The position numbers and the translations under genes were made by a program. The notes beneath the pieces were generated by a model. The model was not told the origin of the DNA and searched no databases. It saw nothing but the letters and a program-made list of their open reading frames with translations. Shown here piece by piece: positions 1-6,051 of a stretch of DNA of 7,981 bases. How positions within the stretch are numbered: position 1 is the stretch's first letter; each line of letters opens with the position of its first letter. This DNA is from Patescibacteria group bacterium UBA6130 (GTDB lineage Bacteria > Patescibacteriota > Microgenomatia > UBA12405 > UBA6130). The DNA lies in NCBI GenBank assembly GCA_002428285.1, contig DIVO01000074.1, positions 1 to 7,981 of the forward strand. Reading direction: 5' to 3'.

Positions 1-453
1 TGGTCCGGGGGAGCAAAAACTGTCATAATCATCAACGGAGAAAGAATGACAATTGAAGCCCAAAACTCAATTCTAAAAATTCTTGAAGAGCCTGGCAAAA
101 ACAATTACATTATTATTACAGCTCATAATCCTTACCTGCTTTTATCTACAATTATCTCTAGATGCCAGTTGCTTAAAGGTAACGGTATTCCATTAACCGA
201 TGAAGGGGATCACTTTGGCAGATTAATAAATTCTGAAATAAGTCAAAGAATTGATATTTTTGAAGAATTTAAAGATTTAGATGCGCAAGAAGTCTGTAAA
301 AAACTGCTCGTCCAAGGTCAGCATTATCTTTTTTCAGAAAAAGAAAAAAAAGTTGTGGCAAAAGCTCTAATAAAAATAATGGAAGCTCAGAAAATGCTTC
401 AGGCTAACTTAACTGCCGACCAAGTATTTGATTGGCTTGCGGTAAATATGTAG
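1..453 (+). CDS. holB: DNA polymerase III delta' subunit-like clamp-loader protein, C-terminal part (5' end outside window)
   Basis: Frame 1 is open from the first base, so the gene begins upstream; about 150 codons are visible, ending at TAG 451-453. The visible part starts at the end of the AAA+ ATPase core: a hydrophobic strand (TVIIINGERM), the clamp-loader signature EAQNSILKILEEP (bases 55-93), a second strand (YIIITA), and TI-ISRC with the SRC motif at bases 157-165. In delta', gamma/tau and RFC proteins this SRC provides the arginine finger acting on the neighbouring subunit. About 95 residues follow, fitting a short C-terminal collar domain. By family knowledge the protein helps load the sliding clamp in the cytoplasm. 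DnaX (gamma/tau) shares the motifs, but the short tail after SRC favours delta'. The Walker A region is not visible, so whether this copy is ATPase-active cannot be judged. Fic follows after 38 bases. Confidence 0.82.
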   Translation, partial: WSGGAKTVIIINGERMTIEAQNSILKILEEPGKNNYIIITAHNPYLLLSTIISRCQLLKGNGIPLTDEGDHFGRLINSEISQRIDIFEEFKDLDAQEVCKKLLVQGQHYLFSEKEKKVVAKALIKIMEAQKMLQANLTADQVFDWLAVNM

Positions 454-461
454 AATATAAA
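432..461 (+). promoter_or_regulatory. weak candidate sigma70-type promoter before the Fic gene
   Basis: TTGGCT at 432-437 and TATAAA at 456-461 are separated by 18 bp. This would start transcription near 468 and leave a leader of about 24 bases before the Fic ATG at 492. The -35 lies inside the end of the upstream gene and matches consensus at only four of six positions. In AT-rich DNA such a match can occur by chance. The Fic start has no Shine-Dalgarno sequence either, so its mode of expression is not settled. Confidence 0.25.
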
Positions 462-491
462 TACCAATTTAATTCATGAAACTTAAAAAAT

Positions 492-1625
492 ATGTATAAA
501 CCAATTTATACGATTAATTCAAATATTCTCAATTCTATCGCACAAATTGAGGCTGCCAAGGCTATTATCACTCAAGCACCCTTAGTGCCAGCCTTCGAAA
601 AGCAGTTCAGACAAGAAGCCATAATCAGGGCAGTTCATTACGCTACCAAGCTCGAAGGTAACGATTTATCCTACCAAGAAGTGGCAAAAGTAATTGAAGG
701 GGAAAAGATTATAGGACAGGAAAGAGATGTCCAGGAAGTAATCAACTACAGAAACGTCGTCGAGTATCTCGAAGAACTTTTAACCAGATACAAAGAGGAT
801 CTTCCTTTGCCAGGAGAAAAAACTACTCCCTCAAATACTCAAAGACAAGCAGGATCACCATTTTTATATACAGAAAATATTCTCAAAAGAATTCAAGAGC
901 TGGCAGTCGAAAAAATCATCAATCCAGATCAAGCAGGCAACTACCGAAAAGTGCAAGTAGTTCTTGCCAATACCCAAACTGGAGCAACTGTATTCAAGCC
1001 GCCAATCTCAGTCGAAGTACCAATGCTAATCGAGAATTTTATCGAGTGGCTAAATAGCCCCAACGGGAGAGATACCCATCCAATCATAAGATCAGCCATT
1101 GCTCATTATGCTTTGGTCGCCATCCATCCTTTTGTTGAGGGCAACGGAAGAACTGCCAGAGCTATAGCAACACTAATTCTTATGGTTGAGGGCTACAATA
1201 TTAAAGGGCTTTTTGCTTTGGAAGAATACTTTGACCGAAATACTGACCAATATTACGGTGCTTTACAAAAAGTATCTTCACAATCAGGCAGTCTATCTGA
1301 AAAAGACTTGACTACCTGGATAGAATTTTTTTCAAAAGCGCTAAACATTGAATTAAACAGAATTAAGGAAAAAGTCCAAAATCTTTCCTCAGATATCAGA
1401 TTGAAACAAAAACTTGGAGGTCAACAAATTCCCCTCACGGAAAGACAGGTTAAACTAATTGAATATATTAGGGAATTTGGAGGACTAAGAATGATTGATG
1501 CCAAGGAACTTTTTCCAATGGTATCTGAAGATACAATCTGGAGAGATCTAAAAAAACTTAGCGACCAAAAGATAGTTGAAAAGAAAGGATCTACCAAAGG
1601 AGCCTACTACACTTTGGCAGATTGA
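492..1625 (+). CDS. Fic family protein adenylyltransferase with C-terminal winged helix
   Basis: A 377-residue cytoplasmic protein. The Fic active-site loop is intact, HPFVEGNGRTAR at residues 212-223: His212 is the catalytic base, Glu216 the metal ligand, and Arg220/Arg223 the phosphate contacts. By family knowledge it transfers AMP from ATP to a hydroxyl side chain of a target protein. An N-terminal helix carries KLEGN (53-57), matching the inhibitory [S/T]xxxE[G/N] motif of class II Fic proteins. Glu55 and Gly56 are kept, but the Ser/Thr position is Ala51. A flap segment around TQTGATVFKPP precedes the core. The last 60 or so residues (LTERQVKLIEYI onward, with a second helix near TIWRDLKKL) look like a DeoR-like winged helix, common in this Fic subfamily. 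ATG 492 is chosen because the upstream ATG at 477 reaches a stop after seven codons. No Shine-Dalgarno is visible. The target is unknown; a toxin or a regulatory role are both possible. The ligase gene starts one base after the stop. Confidence 0.92.
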   Translation: MYKPIYTINSNILNSIAQIEAAKAIITQAPLVPAFEKQFRQEAIIRAVHYATKLEGNDLSYQEVAKVIEGEKIIGQERDVQEVINYRNVVEYLEELLTRYKEDLPLPGEKTTPSNTQRQAGSPFLYTENILKRIQELAVEKIINPDQAGNYRKVQVVLANTQTGATVFKPPISVEVPMLIENFIEWLNSPNGRDTHPIIRSAIAHYALVAIHPFVEGNGRTARAIATLILMVEGYNIKGLFALEEYFDRNTDQYYGALQKVSSQSGSLSEKDLTTWIEFFSKALNIELNRIKEKVQNLSSDIRLKQKLGGQQIPLTERQVKLIEYIREFGGLRMIDAKELFPMVSEDTIWRDLKKLSDQKIVEKKGSTKGAYYTLAD

Positions 1626-1626
1626 G

Positions 1627-3390
1627 ATGAAAATAGACACCCTTAGCAACTACCTCTTGAAAATCGAGAAAACTTCTTCAAGAAACGAGATGACAGAAAT
1701 TTTGGCAGAACTATTGAAAAAATCAAGCCTCGAAGAAATTGAAATAATCTGTTATTTATCGTTAGGAAACTTAAAACCCAGATTTAATAACCTGGAATTT
1801 AATATGGCGGAAAAGCTTGTTTTAAGGTCTATCGCTTTGGCTTTTGACAAAGATATGTCATTCACTCGAAAAAAATACCAACAAAGCGGAGACCTGGGAA
1901 CACTAGTAGAAACTCTTTCTTCCTCTGACTTAAAAAATAATCCTCCGGTAACAAAGGTTTATGATACATTAGTCGAAATTGCCCAAGATGAAGGACAGGG
2001 AAGTCAGGAGAGAAAAATAACTAATCTAGCCATGCTTATAAAAAGTCTTTCAGCCTTAAGTGGAAAATATATTATCAGAATTCCTATTAAAAAATTAAGG
2101 CTTGGATTTTCCGAAGCTACAATATTAGACGCCCTATCTTGGATGCTTGTTGGGAACAAGAGCTTAAGAGATAAACTTCAGGATGCATATAATATATCGG
2201 CAGATATTGGCAAAATTTCAAAACTCATCAAAAAAGATGGAATAAAGGGGATAAGGGAAGTATCTATTGAAACCGGTATTCCCATTATGTCCGCTTTAAC
2301 AGAAAGAGAAGCCTCTATGGAAAAGATCATAGAAAGAATGGAAGGCAGGGGAGTAGCGGAACCAAAATACGATGGGTTTAGAGTACAAATACATATTGAT
2401 AAAAGTAAAAAAATCAAAGCTGACAAACAAAAGGATTTCTTCAGCCAAAAAGAAACGGCCTTTATTAAAATATATTCTCGCAATCTTGAAGATATTACTC
2501 ATATGATGCCTGAGATAGTCCAAGGAGCAGAGAAATTGAATGTTGACAAAGCCATTATTGATGGGGAAGCGATCGGTATAAATCCAGTAACGGGAAAATT
2601 TCTTCCTTTCCAGGAAACAACAACACGAAAAAGAAAATATGATGTTAAAGAGGCCTTGAAAAAAATTCCTTTAAAGGTTTTTGCCTTTGACTTATTATTT
2701 TTAAATGGCAAAACACTTTTAAAAACTCCACTAAAAGAAAGAAAAACACTTCTTGAAAAGATATTAGATAAATCGACGTCAGACATCAATCTGACCGAAC
2801 AAACTCCAATAAAAACAACCAAAGACCTAAAAACTGCCTTTAACAAATACATGAGTCTAAATCTTGAAGGAGCGGTTATTAAAGATGATCAAAGCATATA
2901 TTATGCAGGACAAAGAAAATATGTTTGGATAAAGCTCAAAAGAGCCATGGACGAAAAACTTACAGACACTGTTGACTGCCTTGTCATGGGTTATTATCTT
3001 GGAAAAGGTAAGAGAAACAAATTCGGCATAGGAGCGTTTTTAGTTGGAGTTTTGGATAAAAAAAGTGGAAATTTCTGCACTATCGCAAGAATCGGAACTG
3101 GTCTTACCGACGACCAATGGAAAGAATTAAAATTAAACGCCGACAAACTCTCCACCCAGGATAAACCCGAAACATACAATACACCTAAAACCCTTTTACC
3201 TGACGTCTGGTGCCTTCCAGAGTTGGTTGTAGAAATCGAAGCAGATGAGATTACCCGGTCACCAATTCACACTTGCAAATTGGCCTTAAGATTTCCTAGA
3301 CTGAAAAGATTTAGAAATAAAATCCCGGAACAAGCTACAACCATAACTGAGGTAAAAAAACTTTATAAAATGCAGGATAATAAAAAATGA
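1627..3390 (+). CDS. ATP-dependent DNA ligase (archaeal LigB/eukaryotic lig1-like)
   Basis: A 587-residue ligase that seals nicks through an enzyme-AMP intermediate. Residues 1 to about 215 form the helical DNA-binding domain typical of archaeal and eukaryotic replicative ligases. The nucleotidyltransferase core has motif I KYDGFR (Lys247 takes the AMP), motif III IIDGEA (310-315), motif IIIa FAFDLLF (352-358), motif IV EGAVIK (414-419) and motif V WIKLK (434-438). The OB-fold ends with motif VI-like ALRFPRLKR (553-561). Length is close to archaeal ligases (about 560-600). ATG 1627 is preferred over the in-frame TTG at 1576, which would overlap Fic by 50 bases and add 17 residues of out-of-frame Fic coding DNA. 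There is no good Shine-Dalgarno, so translation is probably coupled to Fic. Bacteria normally replicate with NAD-dependent LigA, so this enzyme is either an acquired replacement or an extra repair ligase. The window cannot tell which. Confidence 0.95.
   Translation: MKIDTLSNYLLKIEKTSSRNEMTEILAELLKKSSLEEIEIICYLSLGNLKPRFNNLEFNMAEKLVLRSIALAFDKDMSFTRKKYQQSGDLGTLVETLSSSDLKNNPPVTKVYDTLVEIAQDEGQGSQERKITNLAMLIKSLSALSGKYIIRIPIKKLRLGFSEATILDALSWMLVGNKSLRDKLQDAYNISADIGKISKLIKKDGIKGIREVSIETGIPIMSALTEREASMEKIIERMEGRGVAEPKYDGFRVQIHIDKSKKIKADKQKDFFSQKETAFIKIYSRNLEDITHMMPEIVQGAEKLNVDKAIIDGEAIGINPVTGKFLPFQETTTRKRKYDVKEALKKIPLKVFAFDLLFLNGKTLLKTPLKERKTLLEKILDKSTSDINLTEQTPIKTTKDLKTAFNKYMSLNLEGAVIKDDQSIYYAGQRKYVWIKLKRAMDEKLTDTVDCLVMGYYLGKGKRNKFGIGAFLVGVLDKKSGNFCTIARIGTGLTDDQWKELKLNADKLSTQDKPETYNTPKTLLPDVWCLPELVVEIEADEITRSPIHTCKLALRFPRLKRFRNKIPEQATTITEVKKLYKMQDNKK
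3374..3377 (+). promoter_or_regulatory. Shine-Dalgarno site of the cation exchanger gene
   Basis: AGGA lies nine bases before the ATG at 3387, inside the last codons of the ligase gene. It supports that start, which overlaps the ligase stop by ATGA. It is part of an AGGATAAT octamer that recurs at the same spacing before the ferredoxin start. Here no -35 element stands 17 bp upstream, so a ribosome site is the better reading. Confidence 0.55.
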
Positions 3391-4337
3391 TAATTTTAAA
3401 AATATTATTTTTAATAGCCCTCTGCCTCCTTTTAGCCTTCTCGGCAAAAATACTACAAGGGTCATTGGAAAAAGTTACTAAAATTTGGGGTATTGATGGA
3501 TTTATTTTTTCATGTATTATGGTCGCTTTCGGAACTTCTCTTCCTGAAATGGTCATTTCCGTGGATGCAGCTTTAAAAGACAATACAAACTTGGCTTTAG
3601 GGAACATAATCGGAAGTAACATTGCTAATATTTCTATAATTGTAGGCGGTGCATGCCTAATCGCAGGAAAAGTTTTAATCCCTAAAAGCATTCATTCAAG
3701 TAAGATTTACTATACTTTTTTAATAACTGCTATTCCTTTAGCCATGCTTAGTGACGGAAAACTAACCAGGTTGGAGGGTATATTATTGGTCTTAATATAC
3801 TTAGTTTGGCAAATATTAATGATAAAAAGTGGGAATAATAGGAAAAGCAGTATTTTTAAAACGCTAAAGTTAAATCTTTTTAATAACTTTAATCTAAGGA
3901 AAGAGCTTACAAAGCTCGTAATTTCTCTAGCCGTTTTATTGATTGCCTCAGAAGCCATAGTAACAACTAGCATCAACATTTCCAACCAATTTAATATTCC
4001 TCAATTTTTAATTGGTTTTTTTATCCTTGCAGTTGGAAGTTCCCTCCCAGAATTAGCCTTTGGTATTAGTGCCCTTAGGAATAATAAGTCTAATTTAATT
4101 CTTGGAAATATTTTTGGAGCGCTAGTAATAAACTCTTCATTAATATTGGGAATTGCATGTATAATTTCACCTATTCAACTATTTTATCCTCAACAGTTTC
4201 TAAAAACCACACTCTACTATTTAACAATCTTCTTGATCTTTTATCTTTTTGTCAGGTCAAAGGATAGACTAGAAAAGTGGGAAGGAGCTTTTTTGGTGGC
4301 TTCCTATATTATTATTTTAGCTCTTGAAATTCCATAA
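3387..4337 (+). CDS. CaCA-family sodium/calcium (or cation/proton) exchanger, YrbG-like
   Basis: A 316-residue, highly hydrophobic membrane protein with the inverted two-repeat architecture of the Ca2+/cation antiporter family: about ten transmembrane segments with a charged loop (about 147-173) between halves. The alpha-1 repeat reads GTSLPE (49-54), then LGNIIGSNIAN (71-81). The alpha-2 repeat reads GSSLPE (217-222), then LGNIFGALVIN (239-249). Glu54 and Glu222 match the two acidic ion ligands of the archaeal exchanger NCX_Mj; Ser77 and Asn81 also match that template. In alpha-2 the usual GSN is GAL, so the Ser equivalent is Ala245 and the first Asn is Leu246, while Asn249 takes the place of the conserved Asp/Asn. 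Family knowledge suggests Ca2+ extrusion driven by Na+ or H+, but the substrate is not provable here. The start overlaps the ligase stop (ATGA) behind an AGGA ribosome site, so the two are likely co-transcribed. Confidence 0.92.
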   Translation: MIILKILFLIALCLLLAFSAKILQGSLEKVTKIWGIDGFIFSCIMVAFGTSLPEMVISVDAALKDNTNLALGNIIGSNIANISIIVGGACLIAGKVLIPKSIHSSKIYYTFLITAIPLAMLSDGKLTRLEGILLVLIYLVWQILMIKSGNNRKSSIFKTLKLNLFNNFNLRKELTKLVISLAVLLIASEAIVTTSINISNQFNIPQFLIGFFILAVGSSLPELAFGISALRNNKSNLILGNIFGALVINSSLILGIACIISPIQLFYPQQFLKTTLYYLTIFLIFYLFVRSKDRLEKWEGAFLVASYIIILALEIP

Positions 4338-4352
4338 TCCATACTTCTTACA

Positions 4353-4361
4353 TGCTACAAT
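4353..4361 (+). promoter_or_regulatory. candidate extended -10 promoter placing the start of transcription on the TyrRS start codon
   Basis: TGCTACAAT at 4353-4361 is an extended -10 element (TGn followed by TACAAT, five of six to TATAAT). Counting from its last base as -7 puts +1 at 4368, exactly the A of the TyrRS ATG. No -35 stands at the standard distance; the nearest TTGAAA (4324-4329) is 26 bp away, too far. Extended -10 promoters can work without a -35. The TyrRS start has no Shine-Dalgarno, which fits a leaderless message. It lies in the 30-base gap after the exchanger, the only real gap in the middle of the window. Confidence 0.5.
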
Positions 4362-4367
4362 GTCAAT

Positions 4368-5501
4368 ATGAATACTCACACTAAACTGAAAATTATTTCT
4401 CGAAACACCGAGGAGATTTTGGGAGAAGATCAATTAATAAAATTGATCGAACAAAATACTGTCTTAAAACACTATATCGGCTTTGAAATCTCTGGTTTTG
4501 TTCACTTGGGAACAGGACTTTTTTTAATGGGAAAGGTCGCCGACTTAATTAAAGCAGGCATTGAATGCAATATCTTTTTGGCCGATTGGCATACTTACAT
4601 AAATGAAAAACTTGATGGAAACTGGGATCACATAATAAAAGCGGGGGAGGGGTATTTTAAAGAGGCCATAATTGCTTCTCTTGCCTGTTGGGGAGTTAAG
4701 AAAAACCAAATTAATTTTGTTTTGGCAAGCGACCTTTATGAAAATTCCCTTCACTGGAAAAATCTCATGGAAGTTTCCAAACACACCACATTATCTCGAA
4801 TTCAAAGGTCAACCGACATTATGGGAAGAAGCCAGGGGAAAAGTATAGATTTTGCCAGACTTATTTATCCTCCTTTGCAAGTTGCTGATATCTTTACCCT
4901 TGGGGTAAATATCGCTCACTCGGCTATAGATCAAAGGAAGGCGCATGTTATTGCCAGACAGGTCGCTTCCAAAATGAAAATTTCTCCTCTCAAAGACAAG
5001 AAGGGAAATGTTATCTCTCCTATCGCCATCCATCAACCTTTGATTATGGGTTTAAGAAAACCTCCAATTTGGCCAATTGAAAATTTAACTAGAGAAACAA
5101 AAGTTGATATGAAAATGTCTAAGTCAGATCCAGGGAGCTGTATCTTTATTCACGATACACCTGATCAGATAATGCAGAAAATTAACCATGCATTTTGTCC
5201 GCCTATGGAAACTGAGTTTAATCCGATTATAAACTGGACAAAACACTTGATTTTCTGGGGAGAAGACGAGGGAAAATTTTTAATAAAAAGAACTAAAGAA
5301 CATGGAGGTGACAAAGCTTATACTTCATTTAGTAAGGTGAAAGATGATTACAATACTGGAAAACTTCACCCTCAAGATTTAAAACAAGCAGTAGGGGAGT
5401 GGCTTATAAACAAGTTAGCTCCTGCTAGAAAGCATTTCGAAACCACTGAAAATTCTAAAAAGTTTGATTATATGGAGGATCTTCAAAATGCAAGAAAGTA
5501 A
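4368..5501 (+). CDS. tyrS: tyrosyl-tRNA synthetase, archaeal/eukaryotic type
   Basis: A 377-residue class I synthetase that charges tRNA-Tyr. It follows the archaeal TyrRS pattern and not the bacterial one: YIGFEISG (36-43), then the HIGH-like HLGT (46-49), LADWHTYIN (71-79), YPPLQVAD (167-174), DQRKAH (188-193), KMSKS (249-253), a downstream FIHDTPDQI segment and near the end KLHPQDLKQAV. Tyrosine-binding residues known from the Methanocaldococcus jannaschii enzyme (Tyr32, Tyr151, Gln155, Asp158, Gln173) appear here as Tyr36, Tyr167, Gln171, Asp174 and Gln189, which argues for Tyr over Trp. The last residue of HIGH is Thr49, not His. No S4-like C-terminal domain of bacterial TyrRS is present. 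The protein is some 70 residues longer than the M. jannaschii enzyme, partly from a stretch around 202-245 before KMSKS. The 3' end overlaps the next gene by 14 bases and contains its ribosome site. Confidence 0.93.
   Translation: MNTHTKLKIISRNTEEILGEDQLIKLIEQNTVLKHYIGFEISGFVHLGTGLFLMGKVADLIKAGIECNIFLADWHTYINEKLDGNWDHIIKAGEGYFKEAIIASLACWGVKKNQINFVLASDLYENSLHWKNLMEVSKHTTLSRIQRSTDIMGRSQGKSIDFARLIYPPLQVADIFTLGVNIAHSAIDQRKAHVIARQVASKMKISPLKDKKGNVISPIAIHQPLIMGLRKPPIWPIENLTRETKVDMKMSKSDPGSCIFIHDTPDQIMQKINHAFCPPMETEFNPIINWTKHLIFWGEDEGKFLIKRTKEHGGDKAYTSFSKVKDDYNTGKLHPQDLKQAVGEWLINKLAPARKHFETTENSKKFDYMEDLQNARK
5474..5478 (+). promoter_or_regulatory. strong Shine-Dalgarno site (GGAGG) that fixes the next start
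   Basis: GGAGG lies within the final codons of TyrRS, nine bases before ATG 5488. It decides that start over the in-frame TTG at 5464 and shows that this organism uses classical Shine-Dalgarno initiation at some genes. Confidence 0.8.
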
Positions 5502-6051
5502 AAAAGAAATTATATTACATTTTTCTTTAGCTGCCATTTTTACTGCCGTTATCCAAGTTATCTGGTTAATTAAGGGAGGAGTACCTTTAACTAATTATGT
5601 TCAGCTAATCATAGGCTTCACACTGGGTAGCATGATTTTGGATCTGGACCACTTGGTTTACTGGTATTTTTTATATCCAGATAAAGAAGAATCTATTCAG
5701 GGGAAAAATTTTTTGAAGGAAAGAAAATTCAAACAAGCTCTTGCTCTGATCGGAGAGAACCACAAAACACATAACTCTCTTGTTTTTCATCACATTTATT
5801 TCCAGCTTGTTTTAGTTCTTGTCAGTTTTTTCATCTTTTTATCTACCGGAAATATGTTGGGAAAAAGCCTGGTTTTATTTATGAACTTTCATTTGTTAAT
5901 AGATCAATGGAAGGATTACAAAAATCCTATTCACTTAAAAAATTGGCTTTTTGCCAGAGTGAATTTTACATTATCGGATCAGGGAGTTAGAATCTTTTTA
6001 GGCACAATGACATTTGTGTTTTTGATTTTGTTTTATCTGATTATCCAATGA
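5488..6051 (+). CDS. small multi-pass membrane protein, YdjM/DUF457-like putative metal-dependent hydrolase
   Basis: A 187-residue membrane protein with about four or five hydrophobic segments (roughly 12-28, 38-53, 98-119, 126-138 and 169-186). Polar His/Asp motifs sit at membrane edges: DLDH at 52-55, HKTHN at 92-96 followed by HH at 101-102, and HLLID at 135-139, plus His11 near the N terminus. This spacing of DxDH, H-x-x-H and H-x-x-x-D resembles the membrane-bound metal-dependent hydrolases of the YdjM/YbcI (DUF457) group. That family is poorly characterised, so metal binding is an inference and the substrate is unknown. ATG 5488 is chosen for its GGAGG nine bases upstream; it overlaps TyrRS by 14 bases. 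The stop overlaps the ATG of the HEPN-like gene (ATGA), implying coupled translation. Confidence 0.62.
   Translation: MQESKKEIILHFSLAAIFTAVIQVIWLIKGGVPLTNYVQLIIGFTLGSMILDLDHLVYWYFLYPDKEESIQGKNFLKERKFKQALALIGENHKTHNSLVFHHIYFQLVLVLVSFFIFLSTGNMLGKSLVLFMNFHLLIDQWKDYKNPIHLKNWLFARVNFTLSDQGVRIFLGTMTFVFLILFYLIIQ

Noticed and set aside
1576..1626. TTG start giving the ligase 17 more residues
   Set aside because: The extension is simply another frame of the Fic 3' end, has no suitable ribosome site, and the ATG at 1627 starts right where the ligase N-terminal domain begins.
2178..2852. Overlapping minus-strand open frames across the ligase gene
   Set aside because: They are antisense to a gene with all ligase motifs, have no ribosome sites or recognisable domains, and are hydrophobic and Ser/Phe-rich as expected from the reverse complement of Lys/Glu-rich coding DNA.
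3376..3381. GATAAT before the exchanger read as a -10 promoter like that of the ferredoxin
   Set aside because: The octamer and the distance to ATG are the same, but there is no TTGACA-like element 17 bp upstream, so AGGA as ribosome site explains it better.
3335..3985. Minus-strand frames opposite the cation exchanger
   Set aside because: They mirror hydrophobic codons of a clear CaCA protein and show no independent motif or start signal.
454..4367. Intrinsic terminators in the gaps 454-491 and 4338-4367
   Set aside because: No GC-rich stem followed by a T run is present in either gap.
5464..5487. TTG start for the membrane protein eight codons upstream
   Set aside because: ATG 5488 has GGAGG at ideal spacing; the TTG has nothing comparable.
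4368..5501. Tryptophanyl-tRNA synthetase as an alternative identity
   Set aside because: The Y-Q-D-Q tyrosine-pocket pattern and the YIGFEISG and LHPQDLK segments follow archaeal TyrRS closely.
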